A DNA stretch of 64,000 bases, taken from the NCBI RefSeq assembly GCF_003573695.1, contig NC_039367.1, positions 28,482,442 through 28,546,441 of the forward strand. Direction: 5' to 3'. Positions within the stretch are counted from its first letter, which is position 1; the number at the start of each line of letters is the position of its first letter. The stretch is from Papaver somniferum. Lineage: Eukaryota; Streptophyta; Magnoliopsida; Ranunculales; Papaveraceae. A program made the position numbers and the translations under genes. The notes below the pieces were generated by a model, which saw only the letters and a program-made list of their open reading frames with translations, was not told where the DNA came from and did not search any database. Below, one piece after another: positions 22,059 through 33,584 of this stretch.

Positions 22059-24506
22059 TGAAAAAGCGGGGGTCTAACAAAACCATCCAATATTTCACTT
22101 AGCAATCTGTATGGACAAACTCGAATATACTTTTAAGAGAATCAACAAGACTCAATCAATTAAAAGTACATCAACGAGTTTATATCTCTCTCTTGATTTG
22201 ATTTCCTCAAACAGAAACTGTGAGTACTAATCAAATACAAGGAATAACTTGGATGGTACCAAAGACCAATATCCAAGGATCAATCAATGACAATCAACAA
22301 CCAAAGGTTGGATTACTCTAATTGATGATCTAACACACAACCTGTATTATTTCAATTATAAAGATAAAACAATAATATGCGTAAAATGAAATAACACAGA
22401 CACCAGAAATTTTTTTAACGAGAAAACCTCAAATGCAGAAAAACCCCGGGACCTAGTCCATATTGAACACACACTGTATTAAGCCGATACAGACACTAGC
22501 CTACTCCAAACTAACTTCGGACTGGACTGTAGTTGAACCCCAATCAGTCTCCCACCGATCCAAGGTATAGTTGTACTTCTTACGCCTCTGATCCCAGCAG
22601 GATACTGTGCACTTGATTCCCTTAGATGATCTCACCCACAAATAAGAGTTGTTACGACCCAAAATCGCAGGCGTTGACAATAAACAAATCTGTCTCACAC
22701 AGACAAGTCTATCAAAGGATCAATCTGTCTCCCACGGAGAAACCTTAAAGGTTTTGTTCCGTCTTTTGATAATAATCAAGGTGAACATGAACCAATTGAT
22801 AATCCGGTCTTATATTCCCGAAAAATAGCCTAGAGTTATCAATCACCTCACAATATGGTAGCGAAACAAGATGTCGCGGAATCACAAACAATGAGACGAA
22901 GATGTTTGCGATTAATTTTTACATCTTGCCTATCGGAGAACTCTCACGATCTCAAGCCAATCTATATGATTTTACTCGTACGATAGAAAATGCAACATCA
23001 TATCACACAACTACGATAAAGTATTATCGGTCTGGCTTCGCAATCCCAATGAAGTCTTTAAGTCGTTAACCTGGTTTTATAAGAAAAAAACCAAAGGTTA
23101 AAGGAGAAACGACTCTAGCACGCAAACTAATATCACACTTAAGGTGTGGGGATTATTTTTGCACAAGGCTAGATGTCTCCTTTATATAGTCTTTCAAATC
23201 TGGGTTTTGCCTTGGTTACAAAGCAATCAATATCCACCATTATATGAAAACCTGATTTAGATTCAAGCTAATATTTCTCAACCGTTAGATCGAAAACTTA
23301 GCTTGTTACACACACTTTACATGTACGCTTCTAGGTTTGTGTAACCGTACCCAAACGTGTACATTGTTGGTTTAAAAATAGTTAACCAAATGGTTATCCA
23401 TATGAGCATTTCATATCAACTATGTTCTTCTTCACCATAACTAGTTCAAATGACTTCAAGATGAACTAGTTAGAGAATTTTTCAATTATAAGAAAATCCC
23501 ATGTACTACATAAGACACAATTGAAACAAAGATGATTCGATTCACATGAATCGGCTCATGAACTTTATATCCACGGTTTGCATACTGCATTCCTTAGTAA
23601 TTTAAGTTTCATGTTCATAGCACATATTTAGATCATAACCCACTCAAGTTAGCAAACAAGTTCGCGGACTTAAGGCAGCCGGGCAGAGTTTCCAAACACA
23701 GCAGAAAACCTCGGCAAGGAGACTTCCGCCAGTTCGCGGACTGGGTTCGCGGACTGAGTTCGTGGACTTGTACTCACGCAAACGAATTTGAAACTCCAGC
23801 ATAAATTCTCTGGAAGAGAACTTATGTCAGTTCGCGGACAAAGTTCGCAAACTGAGTTCGCGCGCGGACTTGGAAAAGCCAATTCCACCGGCTTCTCTTG
23901 ATCAACAAAGTTCACAAACTTTGTTTCAAGGAATAAGACTTATGCACATATGTGTTTTCACAATAATACTTATGTACATCATTGGTTATGTAATCTAAAC
24001 TCTCATTCCAATCATTGAAATATTCTTAGAGGACGTTATATAGTTGTTACACCATTTCTCGTCAAAGCAATTTTCAAGATGATTGAAACATACTAGGTAA
24101 AGATAAAATTGATCGAAGCGAAAAGCTTACCAACACATATTTTGTGATATAGATAGGCGAGGTATACTCGGCTCGAAATACCAAATGTGTATAATAAAGT
24201 ATATATATATAGCATACGACTTTTTGTCTCAAGAAGTAGGAGATAGAGTAGATAGACTTTTGATTGATAGATAAGTTCAAGTCATCACATGCCTTTTTGT
24301 CGAGAAGTTCTACCGGTTCCTTGACTATTTCTTCTTCTTGTATGATGAATCGACATGAAGTCCTTGAGCTCAACTACACTTTCTATACTAGTCCGAGACT
24401 TAGCTATAATAGACTAGAAATCAAGACTTATAGTTTTGGTCACTAAAATTAACAAACATGCTTGAGATAGCAACGCGTGCGAGGTCGACCGAGAAATGCT
24501 CTAACA
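22059..24506 (-). repeat. E1 3' LTR
   Basis: A 2448-bp LTR with TG...CA ends on the minus strand. In order it contains an (AT)n tract near 24200, an array of TTCGCGGAC-type phrases at about 23660-23900, a TATA element (minus strand CTATATAAAGG near 23185) and a block at 22330-22700 that is conserved among several LTR families in this window. Small open frames such as the one at 22501-22698 fall in that block and are not genes. Confidence 0.9.
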
Positions 24507-24525
24507 ATCTCCCCCTTTGTCAATT
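24507..24525 (-). other. E1 polypurine tract
   Basis: On the minus strand, GACAAAGGGGGAGATTG runs directly into the LTR start TGTTAGAGC. The same arrangement occurs in E2 at 43897. Confidence 0.75.
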
Positions 24526-26317
24526 TTAGTGACAAAACTATCAATACATATGGAATACAAAAAAAATAAAGAAAATTTAGTGGCTCCTATTCCATAGTCT
24601 AATCTTCAACATTCCTCGAAATCTTCGTCACTTCCAAGTAATCCAATGATCCCAAAGGTTGTAAGTTTAGCATCACCGTTGTTGAAGATCCATAGCTATA
24701 ACAATGAGAAAGCATCGGTCTCGATCATTGTTATATAGTTTCATAGTATTATTGCACAATGTCAAAGTCCAATTGCATCATAACTTCAAAAATAATACTA
24801 TGGTGATATGTATCACTCCCCCTTAGTTAATACTCCATCTCACATGGAAACCACTCCCCCTTACACAATGATATAAAAACCATATGTATTTTTAGTGTGA
24901 ACTACATATTAATTCTCCCCCTTTTTGTCAATAAAATTGGCAAAGGTACAAGAACGGGATCATAATGAAATTTTCGTAAGAGACATTTCATGACTAAAAT
25001 AAAAAATACATACCAACTAATTTAGATGCAATTATAAATCCGAAGATAAATGCATTTATCAAGGAGTTTAAAGATACAAGATAACCCCTCTAAAATTCCA
25101 CAGCCGCACACCCCGCAAGATATGACCATTAAGCACAAGTTCAAAAGAACTCTCCCCTATTAGATGTCATTCCCAAGGGAACAACAAGATCGACCTTAAT
25201 TTCGAAAGAAACAAAGGATTTTTATTGGACACCAAAAACCATAATAATGATTTTCTATATCCAAAAATATCAATCAAATTAATCACAAGTAAACCCATGA
25301 TTAATTTGATCGGAATACACAATCAAATTAAACACACAAGGTGATCAACTTAATTGATTATGCTCAACATAAGTAAACTTACGGAACATATGACTAACAT
25401 AACCATTAGAAAATGATTAGGATATCCATTCATATAATCGACACAAGGAAACTTATGGAATATACGAAAACTCAACTAGACTAATTACAAGAGAACCCAT
25501 AATTAATCTAATTGGAATACAACCAAACTAATCACGAAAGTAATTAATTTAATTGTCATTTGTTTGCTCGTCACAAGTAAACTTATGGAGCAATAACTAA
25601 ATAACCAAACAAGATGATTAATTTAGTTCAATATACTCAACATAAAGTACCTTATAGAACAACCAACCAAGCTAATCAAAAATCAATCAACTTAGTCGTA
25701 TCGTTCTCAACATAAGACACATTAAGGATCCTCACAGTAATACATAAGATATGTATCAGGGATGATCAATACTGCGGAATACACAAGGATTCATTCTATC
25801 TTTCCATCACTATTTGCATAACGATATAATAGACTTTATCCTTGTCACACAAAATATTTTATCCTATTTTCCATCAAATAAATGACTGCATAGGCATAAC
25901 TTTTGTATTTGTCAAAATTCCATTCGTCCTTTCATCAATACGAATACCAATTTATGAACGACTTTACTTTTGACAACATATGGCACCTTCAAGTTCACTG
26001 AAGCAAACAATACATACCCGATAAAATTGCAATATCACAAAATCATAAAGATTAATACTGCAATAACATCTTTTTAATATTTTTATAAAATAACCCAAAA
26101 TCTAAAAAAAAAAAGATGAAAAAAAATAGCTATGTGTAGTCACAATCATTCCTATTCAAGCACTAGTTATTCTTCCAACTAAGCCAAAAAGAAGACATAC
26201 TAGGAAACAATACCTTTGAGAAATTCCTTATCGTTCCCGAACTCCTTGTCGTCAACAGCCATTGGAATATAAGGTTCGTGGAGGAAGGAGTCAATACCAA
26301 TAAACCGTCTTGGCTGA
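24526..26317. repeat. E1 internal non-coding region with degenerate tandem repeats
   Basis: AT-rich sequence in which phrases such as AATCACAAGNNAACCCATGATTAATNTNAT, CTCAACATAAG and GTAAACTTATGGA recur about every 90-130 bases between 25260 and 25740. The same region is present in E2 at 44640-44900. No ORF is convincing. Confidence 0.7.
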
Positions 26318-26563
26318 TTATGTCGAACCAGGGCCTTCAATTTCCAAAGATCTTAAAACGCAAGCCTTTATTTCACTAATCTCCTTTCTTACTTCCTTCA
26401 ACTCATCAAGAACATTGGAAAACTTCTGAGAGTTAGAAGGGACATCCCTTGGCTTTCTTATATTCCTCCTCTTTCTTTTCAAGGACGGAGTTACTGGAGA
26501 TTTCTCTTTTTCCTTGATTGATGGCTTAACAATCATATTTACATCTTTTCCATCCAAAGACAT
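26318..26563 (-). CDS. small basic coiled-coil ORF inside E1, possible gag remnant
   Basis: An 81-codon open frame with a Lys/Arg-rich patch (SLKRKRRNIRKPRD) followed by a helical segment LDELKEVRKEISEIKACVLR. It starts at an ATG and is not interrupted. It has no match I recognise and no counterpart seen in E2. It lies downstream of the broken gag in the same orientation, so it may be a late part of the original polyprotein or an accessory ORF. Confidence 0.35.
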   Translation of the reverse strand: MSLDGKDVNMIVKPSIKEKEKSPVTPSLKRKRRNIRKPRDVPSNSQKFSNVLDELKEVRKEISEIKACVLRSLEIEGPGST

Positions 26564-26982
26564 GATGCTTAGAGAACAGTTATGAATAACTAGTTTTTGT
26601 GAGTGTAATTCAAAATCTCGTCAAACAATCTTAAGATATAAAAGACATCATAGAGGAAAAAGGAATGTAGGGTTCGCAACCTTTAAACAAGTTTGTGCAC
26701 GTCCAACTCTAAACCCTATAAAGAGTAGAATTGTCGATAATAACCCTTTATTTGATAGACAGGAAGAACAAACCTAAGAGAAAAAAAATCTAAATCCTGA
26801 GAGGTACATAATCTTATCTCTTTTGATCAGGCACATGAGACAAGATTTACCAAACAACGCAATTAATTTGTGTTGTGGTGAACAATAATTTTTCCACCAT
26901 TTTCCTCTTGAGAGGAATCCTCTGACTTCTGTCTATCAAAGCGGTTTCACCATACCTTCTTCTCTAATGTTCTTATTTTGTA

Positions 26983-28412
26983 TTAGGAAACCAACTTCTT
27001 ATACGAAGATAAAATCCTACATTCCTCAGCAGTATCCTGAGCAAGTTTAAGATTCCTTGCCAATCGATTTGCTCTTCGTTGAAGTTTGTTGGCCTGCCTC
27101 ACTTGATGTTTGTACTTGTAACATCTTGATAGTTCATGACCCTTCTGAGAACAAAACGAGCACGTCAAACTTTGATAGTATTCAGGCATCTGTGGTGTGA
27201 AAGCAGCCAGACACATAATAGATCCTGAAACATTAAAAATAGAGTTTCCAAAGGATGGGTCAATTGATTCTTCCAGCTTGATTAGGTTCTATTCCTCACG
27301 GAAACCATCAAGGTTGATATATGTATTGCTACAGTTATCAAAATCAATGTTTTCACACAGAAGACCAACACTTGATTTCCTATCTTCATCGGAATCATAG
27401 ATCTCTGACATCTCATCAAGTGTTACATCAAGACCTTTGTTCCCAGTGTATTTTCTACGATTTGGGCACTCGTTTGCAAAATGACAAAAACATTTACACT
27501 TAAAGCATTGTGGCATATCCTCGTCATCATCCTCGTCAGCATCCCTGTTTTAATAGGGATGCGACTGTGAGGTTTATCTGACGACCTAGGTTTGTCTCTT
27601 GAAAACCGTTTACTTCTCTTCAACAGAAGATCCCTAAACTGTCTTGTGATCAAGGAGACTGATTTGTCAAGATCTTCATCCGAAAAATCACCCTCGGACT
27701 GATCATCCTCGGAGACATAAATACTTTTACTTTTATCAAGTAAATTAGTGTTCTTATATGCTTTAAAGGGAACATCCTTTCCGATTTTGGATGTATGCTC
27801 ATGATCAAAGATCTTTAGCTTTCCAACCAATGTATTTCTGGAAAGATTATCAAGGTTATTTTCCTCAACGATGACATGCTTCTTAGACTCGTATCTTGAT
27901 GGCAATAATCTGAGAATTTTCATCACAATGTCCTTTTTAGGAATAGTCTTACCCAATGCAAAAGATACATTAACAATTTCAGACACTCTGTGATTAAACT
28001 CATCAAATGTATCTTCATCTTCCATACGAAGGTTCTCCCAATCGGAATTAAGGTTTTGAAGCCTAGCTTCCTTTTCACTTGAGTTACCTTCAAATATGGT
28101 TTCTGAGATATCCCAAGCATCCTTAGACCTAATGCAATTAGACACATGGTGCTGAAGATTTGGGGTAATGGCATTCAAACCATCGGAATTTTTCTTTGCA
28201 GCAAGGATCTCGGTAGGACTATATTCACCAATATTCTTGGGAACGTTCACATCTCCAACTGCCACAAATGGAGCATCATAACCATTAACAACATATACCC
28301 ATGATTGAAAATCATGCGCTTGAAGAAAATCTCGCATAGAAATTTTCCACCATAAGTAATTAGAGTCATCTAAGACTGGTGGTACGTTAATAGATATAGC
28401 ACCTCTGTCCAT
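26983..28412 (-). pseudogene. E1 gag pseudogene (UBN2 domain plus two CCHC knuckles)
   Basis: The gag begins at the ATG at 28412, about 52 bases after the primer-binding site. The UBN2 domain is recognisable from NVPPVLDDSNYLWWKISMRD, then SKDAWDISETIFEG, LRMEDEDTFDEFNHRVSEI and LRLLPSRYESKKHVI (residues about 10-190). A frameshift near 27545 separates it from the first knuckle CFKCKCFCHFANECP. An in-frame stop at about 27287 precedes the second knuckle CSFCSQKGHELSRCYK near 27160. Apart from these two lesions the frame is open. Gag packages the RNA. The expected downstream protease is missing. Confidence 0.85.
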
Positions 28413-28463
28413 AGAGTCATATCGCTACAAACATAGACTTGTAAGGTCTTGAACGTGTTTGCC

Positions 28464-28478
28464 TGCTCTGACACCAAT
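28464..28478 (-). other. E1 primer-binding site
   Basis: Minus-strand ATTGGTGTCAGAGCAGG follows the LTR end CTTTTTCA. It is one change from the initiator-Met site TGGTATCAGAGC seen intact in E2. Confidence 0.75.
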
Positions 28479-30897
28479 TGAAAAAGCGGGGTCTAACAAC
28501 AACACCCAATATTTCCCTTAGAAATCTGTATGGACAAACTTGAATATACTTTTAAGAGAATCAACAAGACTCAATCAATTAAATGTACATCAACGAGTTT
28601 ATATCTCTCTCTTGATTTAATTTCCTCAAACAGAAACTGTGAGTACTAATCAAATACAAGGAATAACTTGGATGGTATAAAAGACCAATATCCAAGGATC
28701 AATCAATGACAATCAAGAACCAAAAGTTGGATTACTCTAATTGATGATCTAACGCACAACCTGCATTGTTTCAATTATAAAGATAAAACAATATAATGCG
28801 GAAAATGAAATAACATAGACACCAGAAATTTTGTTAACGAGGAAACCGCAAATGCAGAAAAACCCCGGTACCTAGTCCAGATTGAACACACATTGTATTA
28901 AGCCGCTACAGACACTAGCCTACTCCAAGCTAACTTCGGACTGGACTGTAGTTGAACCCCAATCAGTCTCCCACCGATCCAAGGTACAGTTGTACTCCCT
29001 ACGCCTCTGATCCCAGCAGGATACTGCGCAGTTGATTCCCTTAGATGATATCACCCAAAACTAAGAGTTGCTACGACCCAAAATCGCAGGCTTTGACAAT
29101 AAACAAATCTGTCTCACAGAGACAAGTCTATTAAAGGATCAATCCATCTCCCACAGATAAACCCTAAAGGTTTTGTTCCGTATTTTGATAATAATCAAGG
29201 TGAACAGGAACCAATTGATAATCCGGTCTTATATTCCCGAAGAACAGCCTAGAGTTATCAATCACCTCACAACAATCTTAATCGTATGGTAGCGAAACAA
29301 GATGTTGTGGAATCACAAACAATGAGATGAAGATGTTTGTGATTACTTTTTATATCTTGCCTATCGTAGAACTCTCACGATCTCAAGCCAATCAATATGA
29401 TTGTACTCGTACGACAGAAGATGCAAGATCAGATCACACAACTACGATAAAGTAGTATCGGTCTGGCTTCAAGGTCATAATGAAGTCTTTAAGTCGTTAA
29501 CCTGGTTTTAGAAGAAGAAAACCAAAGGTTAAAGGAGAAACGACTCTAGCACGCAAACTATTATATTTCACATAAGGTGTGGGAATTAGTTTTGCGCAAG
29601 TCTAGATGTCTCCTTTATATAGTCTTTCAAATCAGGGTTTTGCCTTGGTTATAAAGCAATCAATATCCACCGTTAGATAAAAACCTGATTTAGATTCAAG
29701 CTAATATATCTCAACTGTTAGATCGAAAACTTAGATTGTTACACACACTTGACATGTACGCTTTTAGGTTTGTGTAACCGTACCCAAACGTGTACATTGC
29801 TGGTTTAACAATAGTTAACCAAATGGTTAGCCATATGAGCATTTCATATCAACCATGTTGTTTTTCACCATAACTAGTTCAAATGACTTCAAGATGAACT
29901 AGTTAGAGAGTTTTTCAATTTCAGGGAAATCTCATGTACTACACAAGACACAATTGAATCAAAGATGATTAGATTCACATGAATCGGCTCATGAACTTTA
30001 TAGCCACGGTTGCATATTGCATTCCTTAGTAATTTAAGTTTCATGTTCAGATCACATCTTTAAATCATAACCCACTCAAGTTCGCAAACAAGTTCGCGGA
30101 CTTAAGGAAACCGGGAAGAGTTTCCAAACTCAGCAGAAAATCTCGGCAACGAGACTTCCGCCAGTTCGCGGACTTGTACTCACGCAAACGAATTTGAAAC
30201 TCCAGCATAAATTCACGGGAAGAGAACTTCCTTCAGTTCGCGGACTAAGTTCGCAAACTGAGTTCGCGGACTTGGCAAATCCAATTCCACCGGTTTCTCT
30301 TGATCAACAAAGTTCGCAAACTTTGGTTCAAGGAATAGGACTTATGCACATATGTGTTTCCACAACAATACTTATGTCCATCATTGGTTATGTAATCTAA
30401 ACTCTCATTCCAATCATTGAAACATTCTTAGAGGACGTTATATAGTTGTTACACCATTTCTCGTCAAATCAATTTTCAAGATGATTGATTCATACTAGGT
30501 AAAGATAAACTTGATCGAAGTGAAAATCTTACCAACACATATTTAGAGATATATATAGGCGAGGTATACTCGGCTCGAAATACCAAATGTGTATAATAAA
30601 GTCTATATATATAGCATACGACTTTTTGTCTCAAGAAGTAGGAGGTAGAGTAGCTAGACTTTTGAGTTATAGATAAGTTCAAGTCTTCACATACCTTTTT
30701 GTCGAGAAGTTCCCCCGGTTCCTTGAGTAGTTCTTATTATTGTATGATGAATCGCCATGAAGTCCAAGACTTTCTATCCTAGTCCAAGACTTATCTATAA
30801 TAAACTAGAAACCAAGACTTATTGTTTTGATCACTAACATTGAAAAACATGCTTGAGATAGAAACGCATGCGAGGTCGACCGAGCAATGCTATAATA
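28479..30897 (-). repeat. E1 5' LTR
   Basis: The partner of 22059-24506, with the same layout and closely matching sequence. Differences include a shorter TTCGCGGAC array (about 30080-30320) and a mutated edge (TATAATA in place of CTAACA). Confidence 0.9.
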
Positions 30898-31587
30898 ATC
30901 TTGCTCTTCAAAAAGGTTCAAGTTCTCTGCATATCGAGGTAATATGAGAAATCATAGAAGAGCATACTCCTCTAAGTTTACCATATTGTATATGTTCTGG
31001 AACCCATTATCAGATAAACTCTCATACTAATGACACTTAAAGTGGTATTGGGGTTACATCCTCACTAACGTGTCGATTACAAGTGCAAGGAAGCAATTTT
31101 AGGCATTCAGGTGAGAAGTATGAGAATAAGTCTAGATAACAAAAATATTTTTTAGAATACTCTTATTTTTGGAAAGAATATATTTTTGGCTGTATGATAT
31201 CACTGAAATACCTTTTTTGTAGATATATAAAAGGCGTGTTTTATTATAGTTTATTCAGATCTAAACTACGGATCAAAATTCGATGGATTCTCTTTCAAAA
31301 GTGCTTGATCTGAAAGAATTCATCTTGAGTAAACTACATCATCTCTCGATTCTAAGGATGTGGAAAAGAAGATTAAGAAGAAGTAATGGGTCAATAAGAT
31401 GGAAAAGCAAAAACTGCTAAAGAAAGAACATTGTGTTGAGATGATGACTCAATTATTTATTCAAGACAAAACATAGTTTCATGCTCTTGCAGAGTCATTC
31501 AACAAAACTTCTCAACTGCAGGAAATTCTTGTAAAATAACAAGGTTATATACTTGAGGGATCCACAAAATCAATTTTGGAAATGTTA
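30898..31587 (+). pseudogene. probable continuation of the element interrupted by E1
   Basis: After the ATCTT target-duplication copy, broken coding-like sequence appears in plus orientation, including a Lys/Leu-rich helical stretch (31290-31560). This is consistent with the later gag region of the element that starts at 18790. No motif is diagnostic. An LTR in the same orientation begins at about 31588. Confidence 0.4.
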
Positions 31588-33235
31588 ACTATTAAAGCAC
31601 TGCTCGATTGTTGCTATATCTCCAGCTTGTTTGTCAGGTTTAGTTGATCAAAACTATATACTTGATTTATAATAAACTTATAGCCATGTCTCGGATTATG
31701 ATAGAATGTGTTGTTGAGATTTAGATTTCACGGCGTTCACCAATTGAAGAAGAAGATCTATTAAGGAGCATGGAGGAAATTTATCAACAAAAGGTAGTAG
31801 AGACTAAAACTTATCTATCACTCAGAATTCTATTATATTCTATTTTCTAATGAGACTAAATCGTATAATTATATAGACTTTTACATTACATGCATTTGAT
31901 ATTTCGAGCCGAGTTTATCTCGCTTATCTATTTCTCGAAATATGTGTTGGAAGCTTTTTTCTTTAGCTATGTTCATCGTATTCTTGACGAGTTTAGTTTT
32001 AGACAATTTATTTGTTGGAAACTAAATATTAAGTCAAAAGATGATCATATGAAAATTACCTTGAACATCTTATATGATTTGTGTGAGACGGTCATTTGAT
32101 GTTATCTTGGGAAGTTTCGAGTTGATCATTTGATCACTTGAAAATTACTTGAATCTAATGGTATGTATGAGATTACAATTGTCGTATTATAAGGATGTTT
32201 CAATGATTGAAATGAGAGTTTAGAACGATTACCCACGTCTGGATACAATACGGTATGCATATCCAGTATGAAAATTGTATTATGATGATTCAAGTCCGGA
32301 ACTCTTGTTTACGTACCTAGTATGCGAACGGATTTACCTGAGAAGGTCCGGAACTCTTGTTTGTGTGCGTAGTATAAGAACGGGTTTACCTGAGTTGGGT
32401 CCTGGATAGTTGTTCGCGAACTGATTTTGCGAACTACTTGACTAGGCCAAGGTCCGGAGTTGTTGTTCGCGTACCCAGTTTGCGAACACAGTGGTTAAGT
32501 TCTAAAATCGGTTATGTCTGATTCTCACACTCATGAACTAATACATTTATGATTTAAGGAATGCAAATTAACTTTGCAAATCGTGGCTTAATGTTCATGA
32601 ATTGATTCTTGTATAAGTACTTTGTACGATTACGAATCAATCTGATTTCATTTCAATTTTTTTATGAATATTTCTATGAGATAGTGAACAATTAAAAAAC
32701 TCTATTTGAAACACAATTAGATTCATTTGATTATATATCATGATTGATTGATCATCGTATTTGATCTAGAAGTGTTAGATGAATATGGTTAAGTTAAAAG
32801 TATTCATATGGCTAACTTCGGTTAACTATTATTGAGCCAACCCAATATACACGTTTAGGTACGGTTACCCATATCTAAATATAATTATATTTCATTTGTG
32901 TGTAAGAAGCTACGACCATCTAACGGTGGAGATTGACTGCTTAATTTCTTAGAAGACTTAGCTTGAATCTTAAATTAGGAGTTCATCTAACAGTGAATAC
33001 TGAATGCTTTGTTACTAAGGTATCTTAGCTTTGATTGTAAGCAGCCCTGACTTGAAAGTCTATATAAGGGAGAACTCTAGCAACTGGAAAACCTAATTCC
33101 GACACTTCCTTGTGTTCTAGTTGCAAACTAGATCGATTCTCCTTTAACCTAGGTTTTTCCAAAACCATTATTAGGTTAACGACTTGAAGACTTCATTTCT
33201 ACTTCTAAAACCAATCTAGTCTAATATTTTTTAGC
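31588..33235 (+). mobile_element. plus-strand LTR fragment related to the E1/E2 LTRs
   Basis: The segment follows the E1 LTR in reverse-complement order: ATTAAAGCACTGCTCG at 31591, the ATTTCGAGCCGAGT phrase at 31902, the GGAATGCAAA block near 32560, an array of TTCGCGAAC/TGCGAAC phrases at 32290-32490, a TCTATATAAGGGAG promoter box near 33058, and the GTTAACGACTTGAAGACTTC block at 33175. Homology stops near 33235, so the R-U5 end is missing. It does not match the LTR at 18790 and is probably not its partner. Confidence 0.68.
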
Positions 33236-33584
33236 ATATAAATTTGACAACTGACATACCAACACCAGTGGGTTCAACCGAACAGTACTCTAGTGATTTT
33301 TCTTTGCTTTCCTCCCTAAGACATCCCTAATCTTTCATGTGACTGAAGCAAACTTTATTCGCTCACTTTTCTTGGTTTAAATGAGGAACTATTGGTGCTC
33401 AACATCATGAAATTAGTATTGTAGGGCCCCAAAACTAGTGCAGTCTACCACAAGCCCAAGTTCATGTAAGAATACTGTAAATATGTACAACTTAGTCTTT
33501 GTAGCCCTCGAGTTGCATCTTATCACGAAAGGTGTCTCCATGATCCCTATAAAACAAAACCATTAGCCTTCAACAAAGGAAGGT
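33236..33584. other. sequence between LTRs, no gene seen
   Basis: No open frame or element end is recognised. The gypsy element G1 begins at 33585. Confidence 0.5.

Larger units (their letters stand above)
22059..30897 (-). mobile_element. E1: pol-less LTR retrotransposon with two LTRs (copia, SIRE-like gag)
   Basis: The 3' LTR is 22059-24506 and the 5' LTR 28479-30897 (element on the minus strand). Both begin TGTTAGAGCAT, with mutations in the 5' copy, and end CTTTTTCA. The flanks are ATCCT (22054-22058) and ATCTT (30898-30902), a probable target duplication with one change. The primer-binding site lies at about 28464-28478 and the polypurine tract at about 24507-24525. The 3.97-kb interior holds only a gag; protease, integrase and reverse transcriptase are absent. 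It must have used the machinery of a related element to move. It lies inside the plus-strand gag at 22058. Confidence 0.88.

Noticed and set aside
22501..22698. Open frame in the E1 3' LTR with a Trp/Arg-rich translation
   Set aside because: It lies in a block present in every LTR copy and is not open in all of them; it follows nucleotide conservation, not a protein.
18790..33235. Pairing of the LTR at 18790-20587 with the LTR fragment at 31588-33235 as one element
   Set aside because: Only the first and last phrases are alike; the interiors do not align, so they are related but different families.
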